DNA of 64,000 nt from the NCBI GenBank assembly GCA_028710605.1, contig JAQTTU010000001.1, positions 62,001 through 126,000 of the forward strand. Reading direction: 5' to 3'. Positions 56,225-64,000 of the stretch are shown piece after piece (the stretch's first letter is position 1; each line of letters opens with the position of its first letter). The notes under the pieces were generated by a model, which was not told where the DNA came from, made no database searches, and worked only from the letters and a program-made list of their open reading frames with translations. The translations under genes were made by a program, and so were the position numbers. The stretch is from Sideroxydans sp. (GTDB taxonomy: Bacteria; Pseudomonadota; Gammaproteobacteria; Burkholderiales; Gallionellaceae).

Positions 56225-56516
56225 CGTCTTCTGCCTCACGCAAAAATATTTCCCAGTCATCGACATCGCTTAACAGAGCATCAATAATGCTGCGAGCAGT
56301 CCCAGGCTTAATGTCCCCCGGATGATTCGGAATACTAAGTGGTGGACTTAACGCTGGCTCACGTCCCCTTGTATAGGTTGGCTCTTTTCCGCGATTATCT
56401 ATTGTTCTTCCAAGCTGCTTCGCAATCGAAATAAAAACTTCAGGCTTGCGATTGAAAGGAGACTTCCCCATCTCCGTCAACTGACGCTTGATTTTCTTAA
56501 GAGCTTTTAGGTTCAC
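56211..56516 (-). CDS. hicA: HicA-like toxin
   Basis: A 101-residue protein whose C-terminal half PPLSIPNHPGDIKPGTARSIIDALL matches the HicA dsRNA-binding fold, with the catalytic-type His in IPNHPGDIKPG. The N-terminal half is longer than in classical HicA (about 60 residues). Upstream of hicB, as in the type II HicAB order. Confidence 0.75.
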   Translation of the reverse strand: MNLKALKKIKRQLTEMGKSPFNRKPEVFISIAKQLGRTIDNRGKEPTYTRGREPALSPPLSIPNHPGDIKPGTARSIIDALLSDVDDWEIFLREAEDDEEE

Positions 56517-56919
56517 GATATTACAGGTGATATTGCTGCATCGTCAATAAAACCCCGTCCAAGTAACACGGGGGGCTGTAAATACATTCTATCGGATAGT
56601 GCGCTAGATGTTTCTCGCTTTCAACCAGAAAAAATATATAGGCCTGCTCAGTACGCGACAGAAAGGGCTATTCAATGGGGAATGGCACTTGGATCAAATG
56701 CCCCCATACAAACATGTTTTACGCGCCAGAATTGATTCGAACTTCCGCTAGAAATACAAAAATAAATAGCTGAAACGACCGCTTAGTTCGATAAGCGTTC
56801 CTTCATTGAAATTCTTTTGACGGTCGGCTATGGGTCGATTGCCGAATTCTGATCTACCAAATTGACTACTTGAAAGCAGTCATTCGCAATGAACTGCAAT
56901 GTGGATTATTCCAGCCATC
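56517..56919. other. Intergenic stretch, no gene seen
   Basis: Between hicA and vapC. AT-rich patches; no repeat of the other families and no convincing reading frame. It should include the hicA promoter. Confidence 0.6.
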
Positions 56920-57324
56920 CTACCCAACCCAATTCTCAACCTTCAACCCCGCTACCCGCCTGAATTCATCCTCGTTGTTAGTCACCAGAATGAGCTTCCC
57001 CGCCAGCGCGTGCGCGGCGATCCACAGGTCGTTGTTGCCTATGGGTTTGCCGATGGCTTGTAGTTGCTGGCGGATTTTCCCGTAGTGCATGGTGGCGTTT
57101 TCATCCAGCGGCAGCACGGGGATCAATGAAACCAAATGTTCCAGTATTTGCCGCGTTTCTTTGGGCTTGGAACTTTTCTCCGCTCCGAAGCAGAGTTCTC
57201 CATAGGTGATGACGGACATGGCGACTTTGCCGGGCGGCAGCTTGGAGAAACGCGCCAGCACTTCGGGCGGGCGATGGTTTTTGATGTAGATGCAGATGTT
57301 GGTGTCGAGCAGGTAGCGCGGCAT
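56920..57324 (-). CDS. vapC: VapC-type PIN-domain toxin
   Basis: A 134-residue PIN RNase. Acidic residues D7 (YLLDTNICIYIKN), E43 (VITYGELCFGAEKS), D99 (GNNDLWIAAHAL) and the distal TNNEDEFRRVAGL. Typical tRNA-cleaving VapC length. Two bases after vapB. Confidence 0.93.
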   Translation of the reverse strand: MPRYLLDTNICIYIKNHRPPEVLARFSKLPPGKVAMSVITYGELCFGAEKSSKPKETRQILEHLVSLIPVLPLDENATMHYGKIRQQLQAIGKPIGNNDLWIAAHALAGKLILVTNNEDEFRRVAGLKVENWVG

Positions 57325-57326
57325 GG

Positions 57327-57554
57327 CTACAGCCCCGCGCGCTCTTGCGGCAAACTGTCTTCGCGCTCCGCCATGAAATCGGCTGGCAGCGAAGCCAGCA
57401 GATGAAAGGCTTGCTCCAGCGTTTTGGCTTTTTTGCGCAGAACCAATTCGTCGCCACGGCGGAAGATTTCCACTTCGTCGGTATCGAACTGAAACTCCAC
57501 CGGGATTCTTACCGCTTGCGAATTGCCGCTTTTAAAAACTTTTGCTGTGCGCAT
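57327..57554 (-). CDS. vapB: VapB-type antitoxin (AbrB/MazE-like)
   Basis: A 75-residue antitoxin. AbrB-like N-terminus MRTAKVFKSGNSQAVRIPVEFQF ... VEIFRRGDELVLRKK, then a C-terminal toxin-binding tail. The ATG at 57554 follows the operator palindrome by seven bases. Confidence 0.93.
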   Translation of the reverse strand: MRTAKVFKSGNSQAVRIPVEFQFDTDEVEIFRRGDELVLRKKAKTLEQAFHLLASLPADFMAEREDSLPQERAGL

Positions 57555-57561
57555 GGTGTGG

Positions 57562-57587
57562 ACTCCATGTTTGTAACAACATGGAGT
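57562..57587 (-). promoter_or_regulatory. Operator palindrome upstream of vapBC
   Basis: ACTCCATGTT-TGTAAC-AACATGGAGT, perfect 10-bp arms, ending eight bases before the vapB ATG. The expected site for VapB/VapBC autorepression. Confidence 0.8.
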
Positions 57588-57723
57588 ATATACATACGAA
57601 CAGTTATTGCAAACCATCATTGTTCGCGTTACATCACCAACCGCATTCATGTTGCCACCCCAAAGCTGTTCACATTTTCGTTCGTGGTAAGCTTGCCAAA
57701 CCATCCGCTACGCAACCAGAGCC

Positions 57724-57754
57724 CTTCGACAAACTCAGGGCGAACGGTGTTTTA
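57724..57754. repeat. Common intergenic repeat (CCCTTCGACAAACTCAGGGC type)
   Basis: CCCTTCGACAAACTCAGGG followed by CGAACGG. A single copy here, similar to a repeat I recall from many proteobacterial genomes. Confidence 0.5.
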
Positions 57755-57805
57755 TGTGCTCAGTCCAATGCGATTGCGCTATTTAATTAACGATAAGAAG
57801 ACAAC

Positions 57806-58126
57806 ATGAAATTCAACATCACACTCCAACCGGGCAATCACTCCTTTATCGCCGAAGCCGGCGAAACCATCCTCGAAGCGGCGACCAGGCATGGTCACCA
57901 ACTGCCGCGCGGTTGCGGCGACGGGGCGTGCGGGATGTGCAAAGGGAATGTGCTGCAAGGGACGGTGGATCACGGCAAGTCAACGGAGATCGGGTTGAGC
58001 ATGGAGGATAGGGATGCGGGCATGGCCTTGTTTTGCTGCGCCATACCCACATCCGACTTGGTCATCGAGCGCCGCGAAATGAGCAGCGACTGGGATATGA
58101 CTGAATTTGATTTTCCGATGGACTGA
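57806..58126 (+). CDS. Plant-type 2Fe-2S ferredoxin
   Basis: A 106-residue ferredoxin. Cluster ligands in LPRGCGDGACGMCKGNV (C-x4-C-x2-C) and a distal Cys in ALFCCAIPTSDLVIERR. Resembles the N-terminal domain of CDP-glucoseen-type/oxygenase reductases but stands alone. Acidic C-terminus (DWDMTEFDFPMD). Partner unknown. Confidence 0.92.
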   Translation: MKFNITLQPGNHSFIAEAGETILEAATRHGHQLPRGCGDGACGMCKGNVLQGTVDHGKSTEIGLSMEDRDAGMALFCCAIPTSDLVIERREMSSDWDMTEFDFPMD

Positions 58127-58149
58127 GGCTCTCAAGCCGAGCCAAAAGA

Positions 58150-58228
58150 CTTGCACGCGGAGGCGCGGAGAAACAAACTTCACACCCGCGATGTTTTTCT
58201 CCGCGACCTCCGCGCCTCCGCGTGAGAA
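58150..58228. repeat. Intergenic inverted repeat, CACGCGGAGGCGCGGAG type
   Basis: GCACGCGGAGGCGCGGAGAAA mirrors TTTCTCCGCGACCTCCGCGC ... CGCGTG, with a small loop. Between the ferredoxin and the GcvR-like gene; may act as terminator. Confidence 0.75.
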
Positions 58229-58275
58229 TTCCTTATCTGTTTTTCATCAGGTGGGAATGGGATTCCCCCTCAACT

Positions 58276-58821
58276 TCACCCCCGCACCGGCTCTATCGTC
58301 GCATCCAGATTCAAGTCATCGCAGTAATCCAGAAAATCGCCGCGCAATGTGGGGATATGGATTTTGGCGTGGATGGCGATGGTCATCACCACCGAGGTCA
58401 GCAGCGTGCCGGTGTGCGGCGCGGGGTAGGTGCTGGTTTGCAGCTCTTCGATGTTGATGCCGTTGCGCGCGAAGAAGGCGGCCAGGCTGCGCACGATGCC
58501 GGGGTGATCCATGGCGATGACTTCGACGGTGTAAGGGATGGCGGGTTCGCTGCGCGTGCGTTTGCCGGTGCGCTCGTGGATGAGGTTGAGGCCGAGTTGT
58601 TTGCCGAGCGCAGGCAACTGGCCTTCCAGTTTGGACAGCGCGTGCCATGCGCCGGAGACCAGCGCGATAAACACGATTTGCCCGTCCAGCACGGCCATGC
58701 GGCTTTCTTCGATGTTGCAGCCGCTGTCGGCGATGCGTCCTGTCAGCTGTTCGACGAGGCCGATCTTGTCTGCGCCCGAGGCGGTGATGACCAGTACGTT
58801 GTTTTCGGTTTCTGTGTTCAT
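58276..58821 (-). CDS. GcvR-like ACT-domain regulator
   Basis: A 181-residue protein with two ACT domains: VLVITASGADKIGLVEQLTGRIADSGCNI and YTVEVIAMDHPGIVRSLAAFFARNGINIEEL. Glycine cleavage system repressor (GcvR) family; in E. coli GcvR works through GcvA. No gcv genes nearby. Full length. Confidence 0.9.
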   Translation of the reverse strand: MNTETENNVLVITASGADKIGLVEQLTGRIADSGCNIEESRMAVLDGQIVFIALVSGAWHALSKLEGQLPALGKQLGLNLIHERTGKRTRSEPAIPYTVEVIAMDHPGIVRSLAAFFARNGINIEELQTSTYPAPHTGTLLTSVVMTIAIHAKIHIPTLRGDFLDYCDDLNLDATIEPVRG

Positions 58822-58919
58822 AGTTGGCTGATGTTCGCGGTGAATTGGGATGGCGCATTGTAGTGGTTATGCGCGCCGCATATACAGTATGCTGCAATTT
58901 TATAACATCAACTGCCCGC

Positions 58920-58983
58920 AGATGCCCGTCAATAGGCGATCTACACGTTCTAAATGATGCGGATCGCCTATTGACGGGCATCT
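58920..58983. repeat. REPIN-like element, complete perfect hairpin
   Basis: Arms 58920-58941 and 58962-58983 are exact inverses over 22 bp (core GCCCGTCAATAGGCGATC), around a 20-base loop. The best-preserved copy of the dispersed family. Between the GcvR-like and SDR genes. Confidence 0.92.
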
Positions 58984-59089
58984 CCACGAAGTTGGCATTT
59001 GAAAATATGGTGCGAACGCCGGAATCCTGTTCCGCCCATTTTCGCCGACTCTCCGTTACTATTCGGCCAAGCGATTTCTGGAAAACATC

Positions 59090-59791
59090 ATGCTCAAAAA
59101 TTCAAAAGTGGTTGTCGTCGGCGGCAGTTCCGGCATCGGCTTTGCCGTGGCGCGGCAGGCGCTGGTGGCCGGTGCCGAGGTCGTCATCGCTTCGCGTTCG
59201 CAGGACAAGTTGCAGGCCGCCGCGCAACAGCTCGGCAGCCGCGTTTCAACGCAACAGGTTGATGTGTCGGACGAACAATCCGTGATCGAATTCTTCGAGC
59301 GCGTCGGCGCGTTCGATCATCTGGCGGCGACCATCAAGCCGCAATTGCCATCCGGCAAATTTCTGGACAACGATCTGGCCGCTGTCAGCGCGGCGTTCGA
59401 TGCGAAATTCTGGGGGCAATATCGTTTGGCGAAACATGCAGTGCGCCACATCCGTCCGCACGGTTCCATCGTGCTCACCTCGGGCGTGGCGGCGCAGCGC
59501 AGCTATCCGGGATATTCCATCGTGAGCGCGATGAACGCCGCGACCGAAGCGCTCGCCCGCGCCATCGCGATTGAGATTGCGCCCATCCGCGTCAACACTG
59601 TATGCCCCGGATTTGTCGATGCCGACACGCCCATTGCCGGACGCGCCGATTACGTGCGCAAACTCGCCCCCAACCTGCCGCTGGATCGTCTGGGCGCAGC
59701 CGATGAAATCGCCGCAGCGTATTTGTTTTTGTTCGGCAATACCTATTCCACGGGCAGCGTGCTCGTGGTGGATGGCGGTGTGACATGCTGA
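59090..59791 (+). CDS. Short-chain dehydrogenase/reductase
   Basis: A 233-residue Rossmann protein. VVVGGSSGIGFAVARQAL (TGxxxGIG position), VDVSDEQSVIEFFERVG, Ser in IVLTSGVAAQRS and a YxxxK-like YSIVSAMNA, in which the Lys is replaced by Met at the expected place. PIRVNTVCPGFVD and the C-terminal GSVLVVDGG follow. The YSIVSAM departure from YxxxK could affect activity. Substrate unknown. Confidence 0.88.
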   Translation: MLKNSKVVVVGGSSGIGFAVARQALVAGAEVVIASRSQDKLQAAAQQLGSRVSTQQVDVSDEQSVIEFFERVGAFDHLAATIKPQLPSGKFLDNDLAAVSAAFDAKFWGQYRLAKHAVRHIRPHGSIVLTSGVAAQRSYPGYSIVSAMNAATEALARAIAIEIAPIRVNTVCPGFVDADTPIAGRADYVRKLAPNLPLDRLGAADEIAAAYLFLFGNTYSTGSVLVVDGGVTC

Positions 59792-59834
59792 ATAAATATC
59801 TCTCATTTCAGATTAGCCACAAAGTTTTACAGTC

Positions 59835-59961
59835 CCCTCTCCCGCAAGCGGGAGAGGGTTAGGGTGAGGGTTGTTGAGTAATAAAGAATTCTGTTGCATC
59901 GCATAGCCCCTCATCCCCAGCCCTTCTCCCGCCCACGGGAGAAGGGAGCAAAGCAACTGAT
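59835..59961. repeat. Paired palindromic element, copy 1
   Basis: CCTCTCCCGCAAGCGGGAGAGG with GTTAGGGTGAGGG, about 40 bases, then CCCTCATCCCC and CTTCTCCCG-CCCA-CGGGAGAAGG. The same order and spacing recur at 61123-61246, so this is one element of about 125 bp. Confidence 0.85.
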
Positions 59962-59994
59962 TGCACCCAAGGGTGGTAATAACGTAAAAGAGAA

Positions 59995-60483
59995 ATGCAA
60001 ATGGAAGAAATTTTGATCGCCGATTTGTCTGCGCCGTCGCACGCATCTGCCATCGTGCATCTGCTGAACGAATACGCCCAAGACGAGATGGGCGGCGGCG
60101 CGGAGTTGTCTGAGTATGTGAAAAACAATCTGGTAGCCGAGCTGCGCCAGCGACAGTCCGCGCATGTCGTGCTCGCCTTGGTTGACGGTGCGCCTGCGGG
60201 CATGGCGGTGTGCTTTGAAGGCTTTTCCACCTTCGCCTGCAAGCCCTTGCTGAACGTGCATGACATCGTCGTCATTGCAAAATTTCGCGGGCGCGGCTTG
60301 TCGAAAAAACTGCTGGCGAAAGCGGAAGAAATCGCGCGCGGCCTCGGCTGCTGCAAGCTCACGCTGGAAGTGCTGGAAGGCAACGCCGTGGCGCAGGCGG
60401 CATACAAAGCCTGCGGCTTCGCGGGCTACGAGCTCGACCCGAAAATGGGCAAGGCGATGTTCTGGCAGAAGAAGCTGGGGTAA
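59995..60483 (+). CDS. GNAT-family acetyltransferase
   Basis: A 162-residue GNAT protein. Core VIAKFRGRGLSKKLLAKAEEIARGLGCCKLTLEVLEGNAVAQAAYKACGF contains the acetyl-CoA R/Q-x-x-G-x-G/A-like RGRGLS and the beta-bulge. The start could be 59995 or 60001. Substrate unknown. Confidence 0.88.
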   Translation: MQMEEILIADLSAPSHASAIVHLLNEYAQDEMGGGAELSEYVKNNLVAELRQRQSAHVVLALVDGAPAGMAVCFEGFSTFACKPLLNVHDIVVIAKFRGRGLSKKLLAKAEEIARGLGCCKLTLEVLEGNAVAQAAYKACGFAGYELDPKMGKAMFWQKKLG

Positions 60484-60559
60484 CTCAAAAAATTTTCTCC
60501 GCAGATTGCAAAGATTAAGCGGATTAAATCCGGCTAATCCATTTTCCGCATTTTCATTG

Positions 60560-60611
60560 TAGGAGCGAGCTTGCTCGCGAAGCGCTTTCGCGAGCAAGCT
60601 CGCTCCTACAA
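60560..60611. repeat. Long palindromic repeat (GTAGGAGCGAGCTTGCTCGC type), copy 2
   Basis: Arms GTAGGAGCGAGCTTGCTCGC / GCGAGCAAGCTCGCTCCTAC around GAAGCGCTTTC. Second copy of the element at 29139-29191, again right after a gene. Confidence 0.9.
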
Positions 60612-60659
60612 AAACTCTCCGTGTAAATCTATTTAATAATCTTCGGACAAATAGTTTTT

Positions 60660-61019
60660 TTACTTCATTTGCAACTCCATCCACTCCTCATCCGAAAACA
60701 TCCGCGACCGCGTGTGAAACGCTTTCCCTTCCGGGCCTTCCAGCGAGAACGTGCCGCCGCGCCCTTCGATCACGTCGATAATCAGTTGCGTGTGTTTCCA
60801 GTAGGCGTATTGCGCTTTGCCGATGTAGAACGGGCAGCCGCCGATGTCGCCCAGATATTCGTCGCCCGCGCCTATGGTGAGTTCGCCCGGCAGGTAGCAG
60901 TTGGCCGCGCTGTTGTCGCAACAGCCGCCCGACTGGTGAAATATCAACTTGCCGTGCTTCTGTTTCAGGAATTCGATCAGCTCCAGCGCGGCTGCGGTGG
61001 CGATGACTTTTTCGACCAT
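60660..61019 (-). CDS. DUF779 protein linked to aldehyde dehydrogenase
   Basis: A 119-residue protein of DUF779. FHQSGGCCDNSAANCYLPGELTIG, GGCPFYIGKAQYAYWKHTQLIIDV and the C-terminal TRSRMFSDEEWME are conserved. The Cys pair GGCCDNS and later C residues suggest metal or redox chemistry. Nearly always beside an ExaC/AldB-type dehydrogenase, as here. Function unknown. Confidence 0.92.
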   Translation of the reverse strand: MVEKVIATAAALELIEFLKQKHGKLIFHQSGGCCDNSAANCYLPGELTIGAGDEYLGDIGGCPFYIGKAQYAYWKHTQLIIDVIEGRGGTFSLEGPEGKAFHTRSRMFSDEEWMELQMK

Positions 61020-61122
61020 GATGTTTTCCTCGAAAAAAGACGGGGCGGTCGCCCGCCCCGTGGAAGTCCGCCGTGCGGCGGTCAGGGATCATATTGCCTG
61101 TTTAGCTACACAGTTCGGCATT

Positions 61123-61246
61123 CCCTCTCCCGCAGGCGGGAGAGGGTTAGGGTGAGGGGCGTTGAGTCGCAAATAAATTTGTTGCAGCGCACAGACCCTC
61201 ATCCCCGACCCTTCTCCCGCCTGCGGGAGAAGGGAGTAAAGCAGCG
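61123..61246. repeat. Paired palindromic element, copy 2
   Basis: CCTCTCCCGCAGGCGGGAGAGG with GTTAGGGTGAGGG, then CCCTCATCCCC and CTTCTCCCGCCTGCGGGAGAAGG. Same architecture as 59835-59961; between DUF779 and the dehydrogenase gene. Confidence 0.87.
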
Positions 61247-61297
61247 CTACGCAACCTGCCGAACTTCGTGGCTAATCAGGAAAGAGACATTTTCCCT

Positions 61298-62818
<1,521 letters not shown>

Positions 62819-62890
62819 TATTTTTCTCCTCGATGATATTTATTCACGACCCGATGGATCGCTCCCGTTTCAGTGCTGCGTGTTCTTTCT

Positions 62891-62906
62891 CTCAAGTAAC
62901 GTGCCA
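62891..62906 (-). promoter_or_regulatory. Candidate sigma-54 promoter for the aldehyde dehydrogenase
   Basis: On the minus strand TGGCACGTTACTTGAG against TGGCACN5TTGCA: the -24 GG is intact, but the -12 GC reads GA. About 73 bases before the start codon. Weak match, supported mainly by the divergent AcoR-like gene. Confidence 0.4.
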
Positions 62907-62983
62907 GCCGCGACAGGGTTATCTGAAGCTTGATTCGATGGGGTTTGTTGTTCGATACATCGAAGCGGACACATCCCGCGCAA

Positions 62984-63019
62984 CGTCCCGTTCCGCGACA
63001 CCTGTCTCAAAACGAGACA
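62984..63019. promoter_or_regulatory. Two enhancer-like sites (TGTC-N9-GACA type)
   Basis: TGTCTCAAAACGAGACA at 63003-63019 is a perfect dyad. The inverse at 62984-63000 reads TGTCGCGGAACGGGACG on the minus strand. Both fit TGTCnCnnAACGnGAC. Spacing upstream of the dehydrogenase promoter fits activator binding. Confidence 0.6.
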
Positions 63020-63081
63020 GTCGGGAGGATTCGTACGGTGCAGCTATTGCACCGGATTGGCATCCTTTTATACTTCTCGCG

Positions 63082-63140
63082 TAGGTGCGAATTTATTCGC
63101 ACGCAACTTGAAATTCGTGCGAATAAATTCGCACCTACAA
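63082..63140. repeat. Palindromic repeat pair (GTAGGTGCGAATTTATTCGC type)
   Basis: A 22-bp arm GTAGGTGCGAATTTATTCGC plus AC at the left and its exact inverse at the right, around GCAACTTGAAATTC. A half copy is at 18478-18499. Confidence 0.9.
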
Positions 63141-63179
63141 CTGCCTTGTTTGAAGTTTTCGAAATGACCAAGGATGCCC

Positions 63180-64000
63180 ATGACCACATCAGCCCTCACC
63201 TTGCGCCAGGCCCGCTCGCATTTGCTGGAATACGGCGAATGCCCGGCGGACATCATCGACGAGCGTATCGCCCGTTCGTGGCGGCGCAGTCTGGCGGCGG
63301 GGCTGCTGCCCAGCGGGCGGTTGGCCGATGCCGAATACAGCAGCGGCAACAATTTGCGTCAGGCGCTCGCCTGCAACCACGACTTGCTCGCGCATTCGCG
63401 CCCGGTGATGGACTACCTGCACGAGCAGGTGAAAGACAGCCACAGCATGGTGATCCTCGCCGACAAGCGCGCGATGCTGATGCACACCATGGGCGATGTA
63501 GATTTTCTGACTAAGGCAGAGCGCGTGGCGCTGTCGGCGGGCGCGTCGTGGCAGGAACAATATCGCGGCACCAACGCCATCGGCACGGCGCTGGCCGAAG
63601 CGGCCAGCGTCGAGATTCACGGCGCGGAACATTTCCTCGAACGCAACGGATTCCTCACCTGCGCGGCCGCGCCCATCATGGCGGCGGACGGTGCACTGAT
63701 GGGCGTGATCGACATTTCCGGCGACCAGCGCAGCCGCCACCCGCACACGCTGGGGCTGGTCGGCATGGCCGCGCGCATGATAGAAAACCGGCTGGTCATC
63801 GCCAGTTGCCGCCGCCACATCCGCCTGCATTTGCACGCGCATCCCGAAGGCATCGGCTCTGTGGCCGAAGGCATCGTCGCGCTGTCGGAAGACGGCTGGA
63901 TCGTGGGCGCGAACCGCACCGGTTTGTCCATGCTGCACCTCGTCCCCGCCGACCTCGGCGCAACGCCGCTGGCGCGCGTGCTGGATGTGCGGCTGGACGA
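63180..64000 (+). CDS. AcoR-type sigma-54-dependent activator, N-terminal part (cut by window end)
   Basis: The frame opens at an ATG with AAGGA upstream and stays open to the end (about 273 codons, no stop). N-terminus MTTSALTLRQARSHLLEYGE, then IIDERIARSWRRSLAAGLLP, and a GAF-like sensor part (YRGTNAIGTALAEAASVEIHGAEHFL, APIMAADGALMGVIDISGDQRSRHPHTLGLV). This is the layout of AcoR/acetoin-alcohol regulators before their AAA+ domain, which lies outside. Divergent from an aldehyde dehydrogenase, its probable target. Confidence 0.88.
   Translation, partial: MTTSALTLRQARSHLLEYGECPADIIDERIARSWRRSLAAGLLPSGRLADAEYSSGNNLRQALACNHDLLAHSRPVMDYLHEQVKDSHSMVILADKRAMLMHTMGDVDFLTKAERVALSAGASWQEQYRGTNAIGTALAEAASVEIHGAEHFLERNGFLTCAAAPIMAADGALMGVIDISGDQRSRHPHTLGLVGMAARMIENRLVIASCRRHIRLHLHAHPEGIGSVAEGIVALSEDGWIVGANRTGLSMLHLVPADLGATPLARVLDVRLD

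Larger units (their letters stand above)
62819..63179. other. Divergent control region between the aldehyde dehydrogenase and AcoR genes
   Basis: 361 bases with no gene. It contains a sigma-54-like site, two dyad enhancer candidates and a 22-bp palindromic repeat pair (63082-63140), each listed separately. Confidence 0.6.

Noticed and set aside
62930-63514. 194-codon frame at the right end
   Set aside because: It overlaps the AcoR-type gene in another frame; only the 63180 frame has conserved sensor-domain sequence.

Overview
The window reads as chromosomal DNA of a betaproteobacterium, most likely an environmental member of the Nitrosomonadales/Gallionellaceae type. The gene orders fit that group: hisCBHAFIE-HIT-tatA, petABC-sspA-sspB, an ftsY/M16-peptidase divergent pair with rsmD-coaD-ferredoxin next door, argB-HAD-slmA, and a CIRCE-controlled rpoH. 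This placement is inference from gene order and protein character; no search was run.

Layout. 1-1670: C-terminal two thirds of pyruvate phosphate dikinase. 1.9-14.0 kb: a defence/toxin island with two antitoxin/PIN-toxin pairs (the second toxin is broken), an orphan minimal nucleotidyltransferase, and a tightly overlapping minus-strand operon. That operon encodes a small N6-methylase-like protein, a KilA-N protein, a truncated methylase N-terminus, a PHP/SMC-like ATPase (TrlF-like), an AlbA_2 protein, a full Eco57I-type methylase and a GIY-YIG/SF2 helicase. 14.3-17.6 kb: two-subunit pyruvate carboxylase. The island therefore sits between two pyruvate/PEP enzymes. 17.8-20.1 kb: slmA, a HAD phosphatase and argB. 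20.2-25.3 kb: a copper locus (two PCuAC chaperones and an OprC-like receptor) divergent from a RegB/RegA redox two-component pair. 25.5-30.8 kb: a CZB protein, a DacC-like PBP, a class IV aminotransferase, ybeD, lipB, a LexA-like repressor, ferredoxin and coaD. 30.8-38.6 kb: rsmD, two M16 proteins, ftsY, ftsEX, a hemerythrin-like protein and rpoH. 38.7-44.9 kb: sspBA, the cytochrome bc1 operon, a Nif3-like protein, a DegS-like protease and tatA. 45-50.4 kb: histidine biosynthesis. 50.6-64 kb: accessory genes (ZIP-like transporter, tautomerase, PaiB-like, methyltransferase, Fic, HicAB plus a third gene, VapBC, a 2Fe-2S ferredoxin, GcvR-like, SDR, GNAT), then DUF779, an aldehyde dehydrogenase and the start of an AcoR-type activator cut by the window end.

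The strongest candidate for something undescribed is the 4.26-13.99 kb operon. Every junction overlaps or nearly so, and a TrlF-like plus AlbA_2 cassette is bracketed by two diverged copies (206 of 227 bp identical by hand alignment) of the 5' end of the methylase gene. A second notable theme is palindromic repeats. At least seven repeat types lie between genes, one is translated in frame inside HisH and at the end of the aminotransferase, and another supplies the stop codon of the PaiB-like gene. Other points are an apparent ATT start codon in rsmD, a degenerate KTG motif in the PBP, a Fic protein with Gln at the catalytic His position, a hemerythrin lacking its first His ligand, and several readable operators (CIRCE, a LexA box inside its promoter, the VapB operator, Fic promoter repeats, and enhancer-like sites between the aldehyde dehydrogenase and AcoR).

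No rRNA, tRNA, CRISPR array or complete insertion sequence was recognised.
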